NCBI RefSeq assembly: GCF_048270095.1 | Contig: NZ_JBLWTL010000014.1 | Span: 1 to 64,000, forward strand | Direction of reading: 5' to 3' | DNA from: Maricaulis sp048270095 | Lineage (GTDB): Bacteria; Pseudomonadota; Alphaproteobacteria; Caulobacterales; Maricaulaceae | Length of the DNA stretch: 64,000 bases | Part shown: positions 7,542-15,939 of the stretch, piece after piece | How positions within the stretch are numbered: the first letter of the stretch is position 1 | Layout: each line of letters begins with the position of its first letter | Notes under the pieces: generated by a model | Seen by the model: only the letters and a program-made list of their open reading frames with translations | The model's database searches: none | Told to the model about the DNA's origin: nothing | Translations under genes and position numbers: made by a program

Positions 7542-8404
7542 CCCAGCCGGGCCTCGATTTGCTGCAGGAAGGGCCGGACGCCGCGCTCATAATCCATCCG
7601 GGCCGTCCAGGCCGGGCAATCAAGCCGGCCGCCCATGCGGTAATCATCCGTGCTGGTGCTGCGGATCAGGGCCGTGGTCACCCCGTCAGCGCCGCCCGCT
7701 TCACGGGCTACCGCCTGCTCGACATCGGCGAGATAGGCTTCGAGCGCTTGTCCATCGCCGTCGCCGCGATCAAGGGCCGCGAACAGGGCCCGGACATAGC
7801 GGGCATAATTGGGAAAATTGGCGTCAATATTGTCAGGGTCCCCGCGCACCAGCCCGTCGGGAATATGGCCAGCGATTGGATTATAGGCCACCGAGCCAGC
7901 CTGGTTTTGATTGATGCCCCAGACATGGGCGTAGCTGTCGCCGAGGGCATGCACCAGAAACCCGGCTTTCCAGCGCTCGCCCTGCCGGGCCGGGTCATCC
8001 CAGATGCTCGTTTGCTCGCCGATCATTTGCGCCAGGACGCGCTGGCGATGCGCGACATCGTCCGCGCCGCCGCCATGCAGGGAGTGCAGGACGGATGAGA
8101 GCAAATGAGCGCGCTCGAACTGCAGGGCCAGCAGTCGCGCCGTCCCGCTCGGCGCCGAGTAGGCGGCGGCGAAATCATCCGGTGCCTGGGTAAAGAATGC
8201 CAGCTCCGCCGCGTCCGCTGCATCCCAGCCGGCATGGCGCGCGACGATATAGGCGGTGTCCAGATGGCCGTCGCTCTTGTATTTGAGCGCAAGCTTGACC
8301 GGACCACACACCGCCAGGGCCAAGGGTTGATCCCAGCTTGCACAAGCTGTGGCAAACAGGGCCGCCACAAGACAGAGGCCGGTTTTCATCCTTGATAAGC
8401 GCAT
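7538..8404 (-). CDS. Putative lipoprotein with a zinc-phospholipase-like HxxxDxxxH motif
   Basis: The 288-residue protein has a signal peptide ending in LFATACAS, a plausible lipobox with Cys21. Near the middle is GFLVHALGDSYAHVWG. The H-x3-D-x3-H spacing resembles the metal site of DUF6765 and zinc-dependent phospholipase C-like proteins, and later His residues could add ligands. The role is therefore guessed as a periplasmic or surface metal-dependent hydrolase; substrate unknown. The first ATG (8404) has GGGGAG about eight bases ahead and is preferred to the second at 8389. A palindromic repeat element follows upstream, beyond position 8465. Confidence 0.55.
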   Translation of the reverse strand: MRLSRMKTGLCLVAALFATACASWDQPLALAVCGPVKLALKYKSDGHLDTAYIVARHAGWDAADAAELAFFTQAPDDFAAAYSAPSGTARLLALQFERAHLLSSVLHSLHGGGADDVAHRQRVLAQMIGEQTSIWDDPARQGERWKAGFLVHALGDSYAHVWGINQNQAGSVAYNPIAGHIPDGLVRGDPDNIDANFPNYARYVRALFAALDRGDGDGQALEAYLADVEQAVAREAGGADGVTTALIRSTSTDDYRMGGRLDCPAWTARMDYERGVRPFLQQIEARLG

Positions 8405-8465
8405 ACCCGCATCTCCCCTGCCGACTGGGAGTATAGCAGGTTTCGAGCTGATGGTCGCGGTGCCG

Positions 8466-8573
8466 CTAGAGCATTTTCAGCAAGAGTGGGAACTGGTTTT
8501 GCGATTCGAAAATGCGGAAATACAAGGAATTAGAGCATTCTCATTGACCTCGAATTCAATGAAAATGCTCTAG
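8466..8573. repeat. 108-bp palindromic intergenic element (AGAGCATTTTC family)
   Basis: The ends are perfect inverted repeats, CTAGAGCATTTTC and GAAAATGCTCTAG. Inside, 8532-8573 folds into a second hairpin with one mismatch, and the left half can also fold (GCATTTTCAGC against GATTCGAAAATGC). Elements of this look are common between genes in alphaproteobacteria. It lies between two start- or stop-adjacent gene ends and begins three bases past the metallopeptidase stop. No coding content. Confidence 0.8.
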
Positions 8574-8576
8574 CCC

Positions 8577-10826
8577 TCAATCCCCGGAGCGCTCGGCCGG
8601 GACCAGGTGCTCATCACTGAAACGATAGGCGGTGCGGGCCGGCCGGCGGGTCGAGGGTGAGACCTCGATCGAATAGCCGGTTCCGCTGCACATGCCGGGC
8701 GCTTCCGGCATCGCCCGGTTGAACACCATCAGCGCGGTCGATTCAAAACCTGTTGTATCGACGATCCCGCTGCGGCCGAGCGGAATGATCTCGATCTCGC
8801 CATTGCGCTGACCCAGGGCGAGCACTTCCAGATCCTCATCGCCACTCAGCGCGATCTGGTAGCGGCCATCGAGTTCGAAGCCGAGATAGTTGGCACCGAG
8901 CTGTTCCAGCCCGCCCTTCAGCGTCCAGCGGCCTTCGCGGCTCAGCGTGTGCTGGCGGTGCACGGCGATCGGGAAGAGCGGGGCCAGATCATAGGCGCGG
9001 GCATAATTCTGCGCCCGCCAGCGCTGGATAACATCGGGAATCGTGGTGCGATGATCATCGAGCGCTGCCTGCAGAGTCTCGAAACCGTCGAGCTCGACGC
9101 TGTTTTCCCAGATCTGGACCATGAAGCGATCGCCATAACGATCGGCGAGCGATTGCAGCAAGGTCCACTGACCGTAATCATGCCCGTCCACCGTGGTGGT
9201 CCAGCATAATTGCGGCGTTTCAAAATCGGCTTCGGTGTAATCCGTCGCATCCTGGTCGGCGCCCACCGTGGTGGTTTCGATCCAGGAGGCGGTCGCTTCA
9301 TACAGCCAGTCCAGTCCTTCTTCGCCGTCATAGCCATATTGTACGACGTGATTGAATTCATGGGTCACGGTGGCGCGCATCAAGGCATGAACCGGCGCGG
9401 TCTTGCCCATGCCGAGGAAATCATTGTCGATCAGGAATAGCGTCCGGGCCGCCGCGCTTTCGCGGACATCAGGCGTGTTGGGATTGTCGAACACGACCTG
9501 GACCGGCCGGGTCACCCCCATCGAGCCTTCGGCATCAGCGACATAGGCGCGATAGCGGCCATTATCGTCACGCACCGGTTCGGCCCAGCCGCCCTGTGTC
9601 ACCTGGGCGACCAGCATTTCCTGCAGGGCCACACCGACCGAGTGCACATAGGCCTCGCTCGAGGCATCAGCGCCTTCGAGCGTGTAGTAAATGCTGAAAT
9701 CCTCGGTTTCGTGGAGCAATTCGGGACCACTCAACGTGACCGAATTTTCCAGCAAATCCTGGATCAGTTCGACCACAGAACCGTCAACCGAGGACAGGGC
9801 GAGTTCAAACATGCCGCTGCTGGCGCCGCCGCGATAGCGAGAGAGTTCAAGCTGATAGGTGGCGCGCTGCGGGGCCGTGAAGGCAATCGCCGAGTTGAGC
9901 GAGCCATCGCCGCGATCATCATTCATCGCGACCGGATAGCCATCGGGGCCGGTCAGGCGCAGCACAGGGTCGAGATCACCGGTCACGGCATCGGCGAGGG
10001 CGAGCAGGGTCTGTCCGGCCTCGAGCGTCACGGCAAATTCAAACGAAACCTGGTCATCACTGATCTCGCCGCTATGGCTGGCGATGGGCGTGCCGTCGAT
10101 GGCCGTGAAATCAAACGGAAGCTCGGCCTCCGGATCGATCGCCATCGAGACGGCCAGATCGCCTTCGCCAACGCCGCCATAGGTGCTGACCAGCAGCTGG
10201 TAGGGGCCGGGCTGTTCAATCAGATAGATGATTTGCGAATTGAGCGTGCCATCGCCGCGATCATCATTCTGGGCGAGAATACTGCCATCAGGGCCGAGCA
10301 GGGCCAGGGTGGAGTCGAGATCCTCGTGGAGCGCGAAGGTCGAGGCGACGAGGATATCGCCGGCGGCCAGATCGGCATCAAAACGGGCCTCGGTCCGGGC
10401 GGCATCAAAGCTGATCGTGTCCTCGCGCAGGATTTGCGCCGCATCGGACAGCCCGACATCAAGACCGTGAGACAAGGTCAGGGAGAAGCCGCCCAGCGCG
10501 CCGCCATAGCCCGTGACTTCCGCCGTATAGCGACCGCTCACAGCCGGCAGATACACCAGCTGGGAGGACAGATCGCCCATCTGATAGTCATCATTTTCGC
10601 CGAGCAGCTGTCCGTCGGGCCCGCTCAGGGTCAGGATGGTGTCGAGCCGGTCGCCCGAGGTCGTTGTCAGCGTGACCAGCTGGCCCGCCTCGAGCTGGAG
10701 GCTGAACCCGGCGCGCGCCATGTCGCCGGTGAGTTCACCGGTGAAGACCTGGTCAGCGGGCGTTTGCGCGCCGGCGCCTCCGGCAGCCAATCCACACAAA
10801 ACCAGTCCGATAAAAGAAGCGCGCAT
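8577..10826 (-). CDS. Secreted zinc metallopeptidase with three PPC-like modules
   Basis: The 749-residue protein has a signal peptide (about 1-20, ending AGGAGAQ) and three repeated beta modules at about 50-118, 145-228 and 256-345. Each carries a version of LDxxLxLxGPDGxxLAxNDD, as in bacterial pre-peptidase C-terminal (PPC) domains. The catalytic part follows, with HEFNH at about 489-493 in TVTHEFNHVVQYGYDG, a HExxH zinc motif. The remaining 250 residues are unassigned. By analogy it is an exported peptidase whose PPC modules aid secretion or surface binding. PPC modules are more often C-terminal, so three at the N-terminus is unusual. ATG 10826 has GGGGGG directly upstream; the frame from 10907 lacks a signal peptide. 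Confidence 0.75.
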   Translation of the reverse strand: MRASFIGLVLCGLAAGGAGAQTPADQVFTGELTGDMARAGFSLQLEAGQLVTLTTTSGDRLDTILTLSGPDGQLLGENDDYQMGDLSSQLVYLPAVSGRYTAEVTGYGGALGGFSLTLSHGLDVGLSDAAQILREDTISFDAARTEARFDADLAAGDILVASTFALHEDLDSTLALLGPDGSILAQNDDRGDGTLNSQIIYLIEQPGPYQLLVSTYGGVGEGDLAVSMAIDPEAELPFDFTAIDGTPIASHSGEISDDQVSFEFAVTLEAGQTLLALADAVTGDLDPVLRLTGPDGYPVAMNDDRGDGSLNSAIAFTAPQRATYQLELSRYRGGASSGMFELALSSVDGSVVELIQDLLENSVTLSGPELLHETEDFSIYYTLEGADASSEAYVHSVGVALQEMLVAQVTQGGWAEPVRDDNGRYRAYVADAEGSMGVTRPVQVVFDNPNTPDVRESAAARTLFLIDNDFLGMGKTAPVHALMRATVTHEFNHVVQYGYDGEEGLDWLYEATASWIETTTVGADQDATDYTEADFETPQLCWTTTVDGHDYGQWTLLQSLADRYGDRFMVQIWENSVELDGFETLQAALDDHRTTIPDVIQRWRAQNYARAYDLAPLFPIAVHRQHTLSREGRWTLKGGLEQLGANYLGFELDGRYQIALSGDEDLEVLALGQRNGEIEIIPLGRSGIVDTTGFESTALMVFNRAMPEAPGMCSGTGYSIEVSPSTRRPARTAYRFSDEHLVPAERSGD

Positions 10827-11002
10827 AAATCCCCCCGATGTCCCGGCCGGCGGAATCGTCCGCGGCTGACTATCGGCCCTGCTATAGCCGCCCGCCTGGC
10901 CGCTCACAAGGCACGCGGTGCCGTCGAGAGGGCAGGGCGGTGTTGCCAGCGCTGGCGATCCTTTTATGGTGGCAACCAGCCAAACGCGGTCGGAGGCCCA
11001 CC

Positions 11003-11476
11003 ATGATCTGCAGATATATTGTCACAGCCGCGATGCTGACCGGCGGTCTTCTCACCCTGTCAGAACCAGCCGCGGCGCAGCGCCAACAGGCGCAGCCGGC
11101 CCCGGAGCAATCCCTGCCGCTTTGCCGTCAAGCCGAGCCCGGCGAACGCTGCCGTACCCGTAATGGCACCGTGCTGATACGGCGCGAGGCGCGTCCCGGT
11201 ACCGGCCGGGATACCGGACAGACCCAAAATCTGGGCGGCGGCGACCCCGGCTGGGAGGTTGGCGATCCGCGTCCCGGTACCGGACGCGAGGACGGCCAGA
11301 CCCAGAATTTGGGCGGTGGCGACCCCGGCTGGGAGATCGATAACCCGCGTCCGGGCGCCGGGCGCGATGACGGACAGACCAATAATCTGGGCGGCGGCGA
11401 TCCGGGCTGGGAAGTGCGCGATGAAACCGGGATCAAGTCTCCCGGCGATGGACCGGAAAGCGATCACGAACTGTAA
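11003..11476 (+). CDS. Exported protein with three 26-residue tandem repeats
   Basis: The 157-residue protein has a signal peptide (about 1-25, ending EPAAAQ), a short cysteine-containing segment (Cys41 and Cys50) and then three repeats of 26 residues of the type RPGTGRxDGQTQNLGGGDPG plus WEVGDP. The tail is acidic. I do not recognise the family. Gly/Asp-rich repeats suggest an extended or calcium-binding surface segment, but no known motif is matched. It is divergent from the metallopeptidase gene, with 176 bases between the starts. ATG 11003 is chosen because a signal peptide begins there. Confidence 0.6.
   Translation: MICRYIVTAAMLTGGLLTLSEPAAAQRQQAQPAPEQSLPLCRQAEPGERCRTRNGTVLIRREARPGTGRDTGQTQNLGGGDPGWEVGDPRPGTGREDGQTQNLGGGDPGWEIDNPRPGAGRDDGQTNNLGGGDPGWEVRDETGIKSPGDGPESDHEL
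11192..11425 (+). repeat. Three in-frame 78-bp tandem repeats
   Basis: Units at 11192-11269, 11270-11347 and 11348-11425 encode the three 26-residue repeats. The units differ by scattered substitutions, many of which keep the amino acid, so the repeat has been conserved at protein level. Confidence 0.85.
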
Positions 11477-11866
11477 GGGCAGGGCGAACGCGCCGGGAAC
11501 AAACCGGAATAAACCGGGGCAGACACGATTATATCGCCTGAGGATAACTGCGGAAACCATGCCCGGCCCAGATTGCTCGGTTTGCCCAGCTAGTCCCGCG
11601 GCTGGAGCCTGTTCCGCAGGGCTTGTCCGCCCCCATCACCGTCCAGGCTATACTGGCGCAATATGTTCTTTGACATCGTCGGACCCACGCAAGCCCCGCT
11701 CCGGGGCGCGAACCCCGGTGACCGGCGCAATCGGGCCATGTGCGTGACAGTGGTGACAGGCCGTGCCACCCCCGCATCATCGCCTCGACGCCTGACCTGC
11801 AAGGGCTCGAGCCAACATTGGCAGACTGACAGACTGGCAGACAAAAAAGATGGAGCTCAGGGAAAA
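11477..11866. other. 390-bp intergenic region with a TTTGACATCG motif and GACAG-type short repeats
   Basis: No credible gene is present. TTCTTTGACATCGTCGGA at 11666-11683 is followed about 75 bases later by GTGACAGTGGTGACAG (11744-11759) and by CAGACTGACAGACTGGCAG at about 11822-11840. A similar arrangement occurs at 62008-62124. The stretch nearest the tRNA contains TTTTTT on the minus strand (about 11842-11848) after a short GAGCTC dyad, a likely tRNA terminator. Confidence 0.45.
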
Positions 11867-11954
11867 TGGCGGAGAGGGAGGGATTCGAACCCCCGGAACC
11901 TTTCGGTTCAACGGTTTTCAAGACCGCCGCAATCGACCACTCTGCCACCTCTCC
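11867..11954 (-). tRNA. tRNA-Ser (anticodon TGA)
   Basis: The minus strand gives GGAGAGG, the D arm with GGCAGAGTGG, an anticodon loop with TGA (plus-strand 11918-11920), a serine-type long variable arm (GAACCGAAAGGTTC), the T loop GGTTCGAATCC, and the matching CCTCTCC acceptor strand, discriminator G and encoded CCA. The 7-bp acceptor stem is fully paired. The long variable arm together with TGA defines tRNA-Ser for UCN codons. Confidence 0.95.
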
Positions 11955-12039
11955 GTTCGTCTCCAATAGCGGTCAACGGGCCCCGAGCGCAATATCTGCA
12001 TTGCAGCGGCTTACCCTCCTTTCACTATTGCGCGATAAT

Positions 12040-12984
12040 ATGATTGTGATTTTGGGTTGGCCGAGCTTGGTGGGTCCCGTTTTGCGTCATTCTTTCCTCG
12101 CCAGCGCGCTGGCATTGCTGTTTCTGGCGGGCTGCGCCTCAAGCCCTGCGCCCACACGCACATTCTCCAGCACGGTGCCGCCCCTGCCGGCGGCGACGCC
12201 GGTTTCTCCGGCGCTGCTGGCGAGCCGGGTCGATACGGCTTCACTGATTGCCGGTGACAGCGATCACCAGAAAGTCGGCCGTCCCTATATGGTGGGCGGT
12301 CAGCGCTTCGTGCCGCAGCGCGATGATGCCTATGATGTGGTCGGTATTGCCTCCTGGTATGGCCCGACCTTCCATGGCCGCCCGACCGCCAATGGCGAAG
12401 TGTTTGACCAGAACACCATGACAGCGGCGCATACGACCTTGCCGATTCCTTCGATCGCCGAAGTGACCAATCTGGAAAATGGCCGCCAGGTCGTGGTGCG
12501 GATCAATGATCGCGGCCCCTTTGTCGATGACCGGTTGATTGATCTGAGCCGTGCCGCCGCCGACCAGCTGGGCTATCGCGCCAATGGTCTGGCGCGGGTG
12601 AGGGTGCGTTATCTCGGCCCGGCCTTCCCGGCGGCACAGGCCCCGGATCCCGGCTATCAGCTCGCCGATATCGGCAGCCCGGCGACAGTCCCGGCACTGG
12701 AAGACGTCGCCCGCGATGCGCCGTTTTCACCGGCCTGGGTGCCGGCCTCGAATGAGGGATTGACCGTACAGGCCGGCGCTTTCGCCGATCTGGGCAATGC
12801 CAACCGCCTCGCCAGCCGGATATCCGACGCGGGTGATGTCTGGGTGCAGGCGGTCGAAACCGGGGGGCAGACGCTGTATCGCGTCTTTGTCGGACGGTGG
12901 AATGATCGGTCCAGTGCCGATGCGGCGCGCACCCGGCTGGCCAGCTTTGGCGTGCGGGATGCCCGGATTGTGTCGCTGAACTGA
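12040..12984 (+). CDS. rlpA: RlpA-family septal lytic transglycosylase, lipoprotein
   Basis: The protein (314 residues from ATG 12040) has a lipoprotein signal with FLAGCASS, a double-psi beta-barrel domain (about 95-185) containing GIASWYGPTFHGRPTANGE and NDRGPFVDDRLIDLS, and a C-terminal SPOR domain (about 235-312). RlpA cleaves denuded peptidoglycan strands at the septum, and SPOR domains bind such strands. The start is uncertain: GTG at 12070 gives a more normal signal peptide, and neither start has a strong ribosome binding site. The longer open frame upstream runs through the tRNA and is rejected. A DD-carboxypeptidase follows, another peptidoglycan enzyme. Confidence 0.9.
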   Translation: MIVILGWPSLVGPVLRHSFLASALALLFLAGCASSPAPTRTFSSTVPPLPAATPVSPALLASRVDTASLIAGDSDHQKVGRPYMVGGQRFVPQRDDAYDVVGIASWYGPTFHGRPTANGEVFDQNTMTAAHTTLPIPSIAEVTNLENGRQVVVRINDRGPFVDDRLIDLSRAAADQLGYRANGLARVRVRYLGPAFPAAQAPDPGYQLADIGSPATVPALEDVARDAPFSPAWVPASNEGLTVQAGAFADLGNANRLASRISDAGDVWVQAVETGGQTLYRVFVGRWNDRSSADAARTRLASFGVRDARIVSLN

Positions 12985-13093
12985 GTTTGCTGCCGGTCGC
13001 GGCGCGTCTGGGCGCTGGACGTCACACTCTTGCCGCGCTTGTATGGCGTCTTCGTCACGATAACTTCCCGATTCCCGACAGGAGCGTTCAGAC

Positions 13094-14251
13094 GTGCGCG
13101 CAATCACTTCGACTTTCGCCTTCATTGCCGCCCTCGTGCTGGCACCGGTTCTGGCCCATGCCCAGGATCATTACGAAACCGAGGCCACCCATGCGGTGAT
13201 CATGGATTTCGAAACCGGGCAGGTCCTGTTCGCCAAGGATGCCGAGACGCCGATGGCGCCATCCTCGATGAGCAAGATGATGACCGTGCTGATGGTGCTC
13301 GAAGCCATCGATGCCGGAACCCTGTCGATGGATGATGAATTGCCGGTCTCCGAATATGCCTGGCGCACCGGCGGCGCGGCCTCCGGCTCCTCGACCATGT
13401 TCCTGGAATTGCACAGCCGGGCGCGCGTCGATGATTTGCTGCGCGGTGTCATCATCCAGTCCGGCGGCGATGCCTGTATCGTACTGGCCGAAGCCCTGTC
13501 GGGCAGCGAGGCGGCCTTTGCCGACGCGATGACGGCGCGGGCGCATGAGCTCGGCCTGATGAGTGCGAATTTCACCAATTCAACCGGCTGGCCCGATCCG
13601 GACCATAATATCAGCGCCCTCGACCTGGCGCGTCTGGCGCGGATCCTGATCGCCGATCACCCGGAATATTACGGGATCTGGGCCGAACGCGAATTCACCT
13701 ATAACGGCATCCGCCAATATAACCGCAATCCTCTGCTGGGTAATTTTGCCGGCGCTGACGGGCTGAAAACCGGTCATACCGAAGCCGCAGGTTACGGGCT
13801 GGCCGCGACCGCCGAACGCGATGGCCAGCGCCGCATCATCGTCTTCAACGGCATGGACTCCAATCGCGCCCGTACCAGTGAAGCGGAACGCATGATGCGC
13901 GCCGCGATGTCGGATTTTGCCGTGTACGACCTGTTTGACGCCGGCGCTGCCGTCGACGAACGCGCGACGGTCTTCATGGGTGAAGCCGATACGGTTGGCC
14001 TGCAGGTCGGCGATGCCGTCCAGGTGGCGCTGCAACGCCGGGCGCGCCGCAATATGACGGTCAGTGTCGTCTATGATGGTCCGTTGATGGCCCCCATCGC
14101 CGCCGGTCAGGAAATCGGCCATCTCGTGGTTGAAGCGCCGGGCTATGAGCCGCAGAACTTCCCGCTTTTCGCGGCCGAAGATGTCGAACGCAAAGGCATG
14201 TTCGGCCGGATCGGCGCGGCACTGGCGCACATGATCCGTGGCGGCAATTGA
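13094..14251 (+). CDS. D-alanyl-D-alanine carboxypeptidase (PBP5/6 family)
   Basis: The 385-residue protein has a signal peptide (cleaving near AHAQ24) and a transpeptidase-like domain that trims the terminal D-Ala from peptidoglycan stem peptides in the periplasm. Ser58-x-x-Lys61 is in APSSMSKMM, and the KTG box is at 225-227 in DGLKTGHTE. The middle motif, usually SxN, reads Ser123-Gly-Gly in IIQSGGDACIV. The C-terminal part (about 285-385) is the usual PBP5 beta domain. GTG 13094 has AGGAG about nine bases ahead. tmk follows with one base between them, so the genes probably form an operon. Confidence 0.9.
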   Translation: MRAITSTFAFIAALVLAPVLAHAQDHYETEATHAVIMDFETGQVLFAKDAETPMAPSSMSKMMTVLMVLEAIDAGTLSMDDELPVSEYAWRTGGAASGSSTMFLELHSRARVDDLLRGVIIQSGGDACIVLAEALSGSEAAFADAMTARAHELGLMSANFTNSTGWPDPDHNISALDLARLARILIADHPEYYGIWAEREFTYNGIRQYNRNPLLGNFAGADGLKTGHTEAAGYGLAATAERDGQRRIIVFNGMDSNRARTSEAERMMRAAMSDFAVYDLFDAGAAVDERATVFMGEADTVGLQVGDAVQVALQRRARRNMTVSVVYDGPLMAPIAAGQEIGHLVVEAPGYEPQNFPLFAAEDVERKGMFGRIGAALAHMIRGGN

Positions 14252-14252
14252 T

Positions 14253-14888
14253 ATGCGCGGACGTTTCATCACGCTGGAAGGCGGCGAGGGCGCCGGCAAG
14301 ACAACGCTGATCCAGGCGCTCGCAGAGAAACTGCGTGGACGCGGGCTTGATGTTGTGGTGACGCGTGAACCGGGCGGCACGCCCGGTGCTGAAGCCTTGC
14401 GGGAGATCCTGCTCACCGGCGCCACGGACCGCTGGTCGCCCATGACCGAGGCCCTGCTGATGTATGCCGCGCGCGTCGATCATGTCGAACGCCTGATCGC
14501 GCCGGCCCTGCAACGCGGCGCCTGGGTCTTGTCGGACCGTTTTGCCGATTCCACCACCGCCTATCAGGGCGCCGCCGGCGGCGTGCCGATCGAGCGTATC
14601 AAGGCCTTGCACCAGGCTGCCCTGGGTAATTTCAAGCCCGACCTGACCTTGATCCTCGACGTCAATCCGACAACCGGGATTGAGCGCACGATCGCGCGCG
14701 GCGAGGATGCCACGCGTTTCGAGCGTTTCGATCCAGGATTTCACGGACGTTTGCGCCGGGCCTTTCTTGATATCGCCGATGACGAACCGGACCGCTGCAT
14801 CGTGGTCGACGGCAATGAGGCGGCCGATATCGTCTTCAGCCATGCGCTCAGCGCGATTGATGAACATCTCGGAGCGCGCCTGTTGTGA
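14253..14888 (+). CDS. tmk: Thymidylate kinase
   Basis: This 211-residue cytoplasmic enzyme phosphorylates dTMP to dTDP. The P-loop is GGEGAGKTT at about 8-16, the DR(F/Y) motif appears in LSDRFADSTTAYQG, and a basic LID segment follows (IARGEDATRFERFD). The length is normal. ATG 14253 starts directly before the conserved MRGRFITLEGG segment; GTG 14238, overlapping the previous gene, would add five residues. The stop overlaps the holB start (GTGA). tmk-holB pairing is common in bacteria. Confidence 0.97.
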   Translation: MRGRFITLEGGEGAGKTTLIQALAEKLRGRGLDVVVTREPGGTPGAEALREILLTGATDRWSPMTEALLMYAARVDHVERLIAPALQRGAWVLSDRFADSTTAYQGAAGGVPIERIKALHQAALGNFKPDLTLILDVNPTTGIERTIARGEDATRFERFDPGFHGRLRRAFLDIADDEPDRCIVVDGNEAADIVFSHALSAIDEHLGARLL

Positions 14889-15931
14889 GCACCGATCCCG
14901 AACTTGGGTCCGATGTTCAACCCGGCTGTCTGGCGCCGCGGCAACGCTATGACCTGTTCGGCCATGAAGCCGCAGAGACCGACCTCGCCACCGCACTGAC
15001 CAGCGGTCGCATGCATCATGCCTGGCTGATCACGGGGCCGCGCGGCGTCGGCAAGGCCAGTTTTGCCTGGCGAGCGGCGCGCCGCATTCTCGGTGCTGCG
15101 GCCAACCCGCAATATGGCCCGCTTGGCGCCAGCCCCGCCGACCCGGTCTGCCAATTGCTCGAGGCGAGCGCCTGTCCCGACCTCTTGCTGCTGCGCCGTC
15201 CCTGGGATGACAAACGCAAGCGCTGGCGCGGTGAGATCACTGTCGATGAAGCGCGCAAGGCCCCGCATTTTTTCGAGAAGAGTGCCAGCGCCAATGGGGG
15301 CTGGCGTGTCTGCCTCGTCGATAGCGTCGATGAAATGAATAATAATGGCGCCAATGCGCTGCTCAAAACCCTCGAAGAACCGCCACAGCGCGGCGTCATG
15401 CTGCTTGTGGCGCATTCGCCCGGACGCCTGCCGGCGACGATCCGTTCGCGTTGCCGCACCCTGGTCCTGCGTCCGCCGGAGATTGAGGCGACAGCAAGCT
15501 GGCTGATCGAGCAGGGGGCTGCCAATGATATGCCGACCGCGATGGCCGCATCCCGTCTGGCCGGCGGCGCTCCCGGCCGGGCCCTGGCCTTGTGCGCCTC
15601 GGGCGGGGTCGAGCTGGCCAGCCAGGTCCGCGCCGTGGTCGCGCGCGGCGCATCGGCCAGCGACAGCGAAGTGCGCGCCCTGGCCGAACGCGTCGCCCGC
15701 AAGGGCAGCGAGGGCTTGCGCTCTGTCTTCTACACAGCCCTGTCCAATGCCATCCATGACACAGCGCGCAGCCAGGCGGAAAATCAGCAGGACCCGACGC
15801 CATGGCTGAACGCCTGGCGTGAGGTCAGCACGCTGGCCGGCGAGGCCGATGGTCTCTATCTCGACCCGAAACAAACCGCACTGGCGGCGCTGGGCTATGT
15901 CCGCGACGCCGCGCGCCAGCCCGTTATTTGA
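14885..15931 (+). CDS. holB: DNA polymerase III subunit delta-prime
   Basis: The 348-residue protein is the clamp-loader subunit delta-prime. It has the family's degenerate P-loop, GPRGVGKAS, in which the usual Thr/Ser is not strictly kept; delta-prime does not hydrolyse ATP. The SRC motif (IRSRCRT) supplies the arginine finger to the neighbouring subunit, and LLKTLEEPP is also typical. It acts in the cytoplasm in loading the beta clamp. GTG start overlapping tmk by four bases; the next gene, tatD, starts eight bases past the stop. Confidence 0.95.
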   Translation: MSTDPELGSDVQPGCLAPRQRYDLFGHEAAETDLATALTSGRMHHAWLITGPRGVGKASFAWRAARRILGAAANPQYGPLGASPADPVCQLLEASACPDLLLLRRPWDDKRKRWRGEITVDEARKAPHFFEKSASANGGWRVCLVDSVDEMNNNGANALLKTLEEPPQRGVMLLVAHSPGRLPATIRSRCRTLVLRPPEIEATASWLIEQGAANDMPTAMAASRLAGGAPGRALALCASGGVELASQVRAVVARGASASDSEVRALAERVARKGSEGLRSVFYTALSNAIHDTARSQAENQQDPTPWLNAWREVSTLAGEADGLYLDPKQTALAALGYVRDAARQPVI

Positions 15932-15939
15932 GTCTGCCC

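Noticed and set aside
9642..11006. Plus-strand open frame of 454 codons
   Set aside because: It is antisense to the secreted metallopeptidase, which has a signal peptide and HExxH. Residues are biased toward Arg, Gly and Ile in the pattern of a shadow frame.
11529..11966. Minus-strand open frame through the tRNA region
   Set aside because: The start is a translation of tRNA-Ser and gives EVAEWSIAAVLKTVE, a well-known tRNA artefact.
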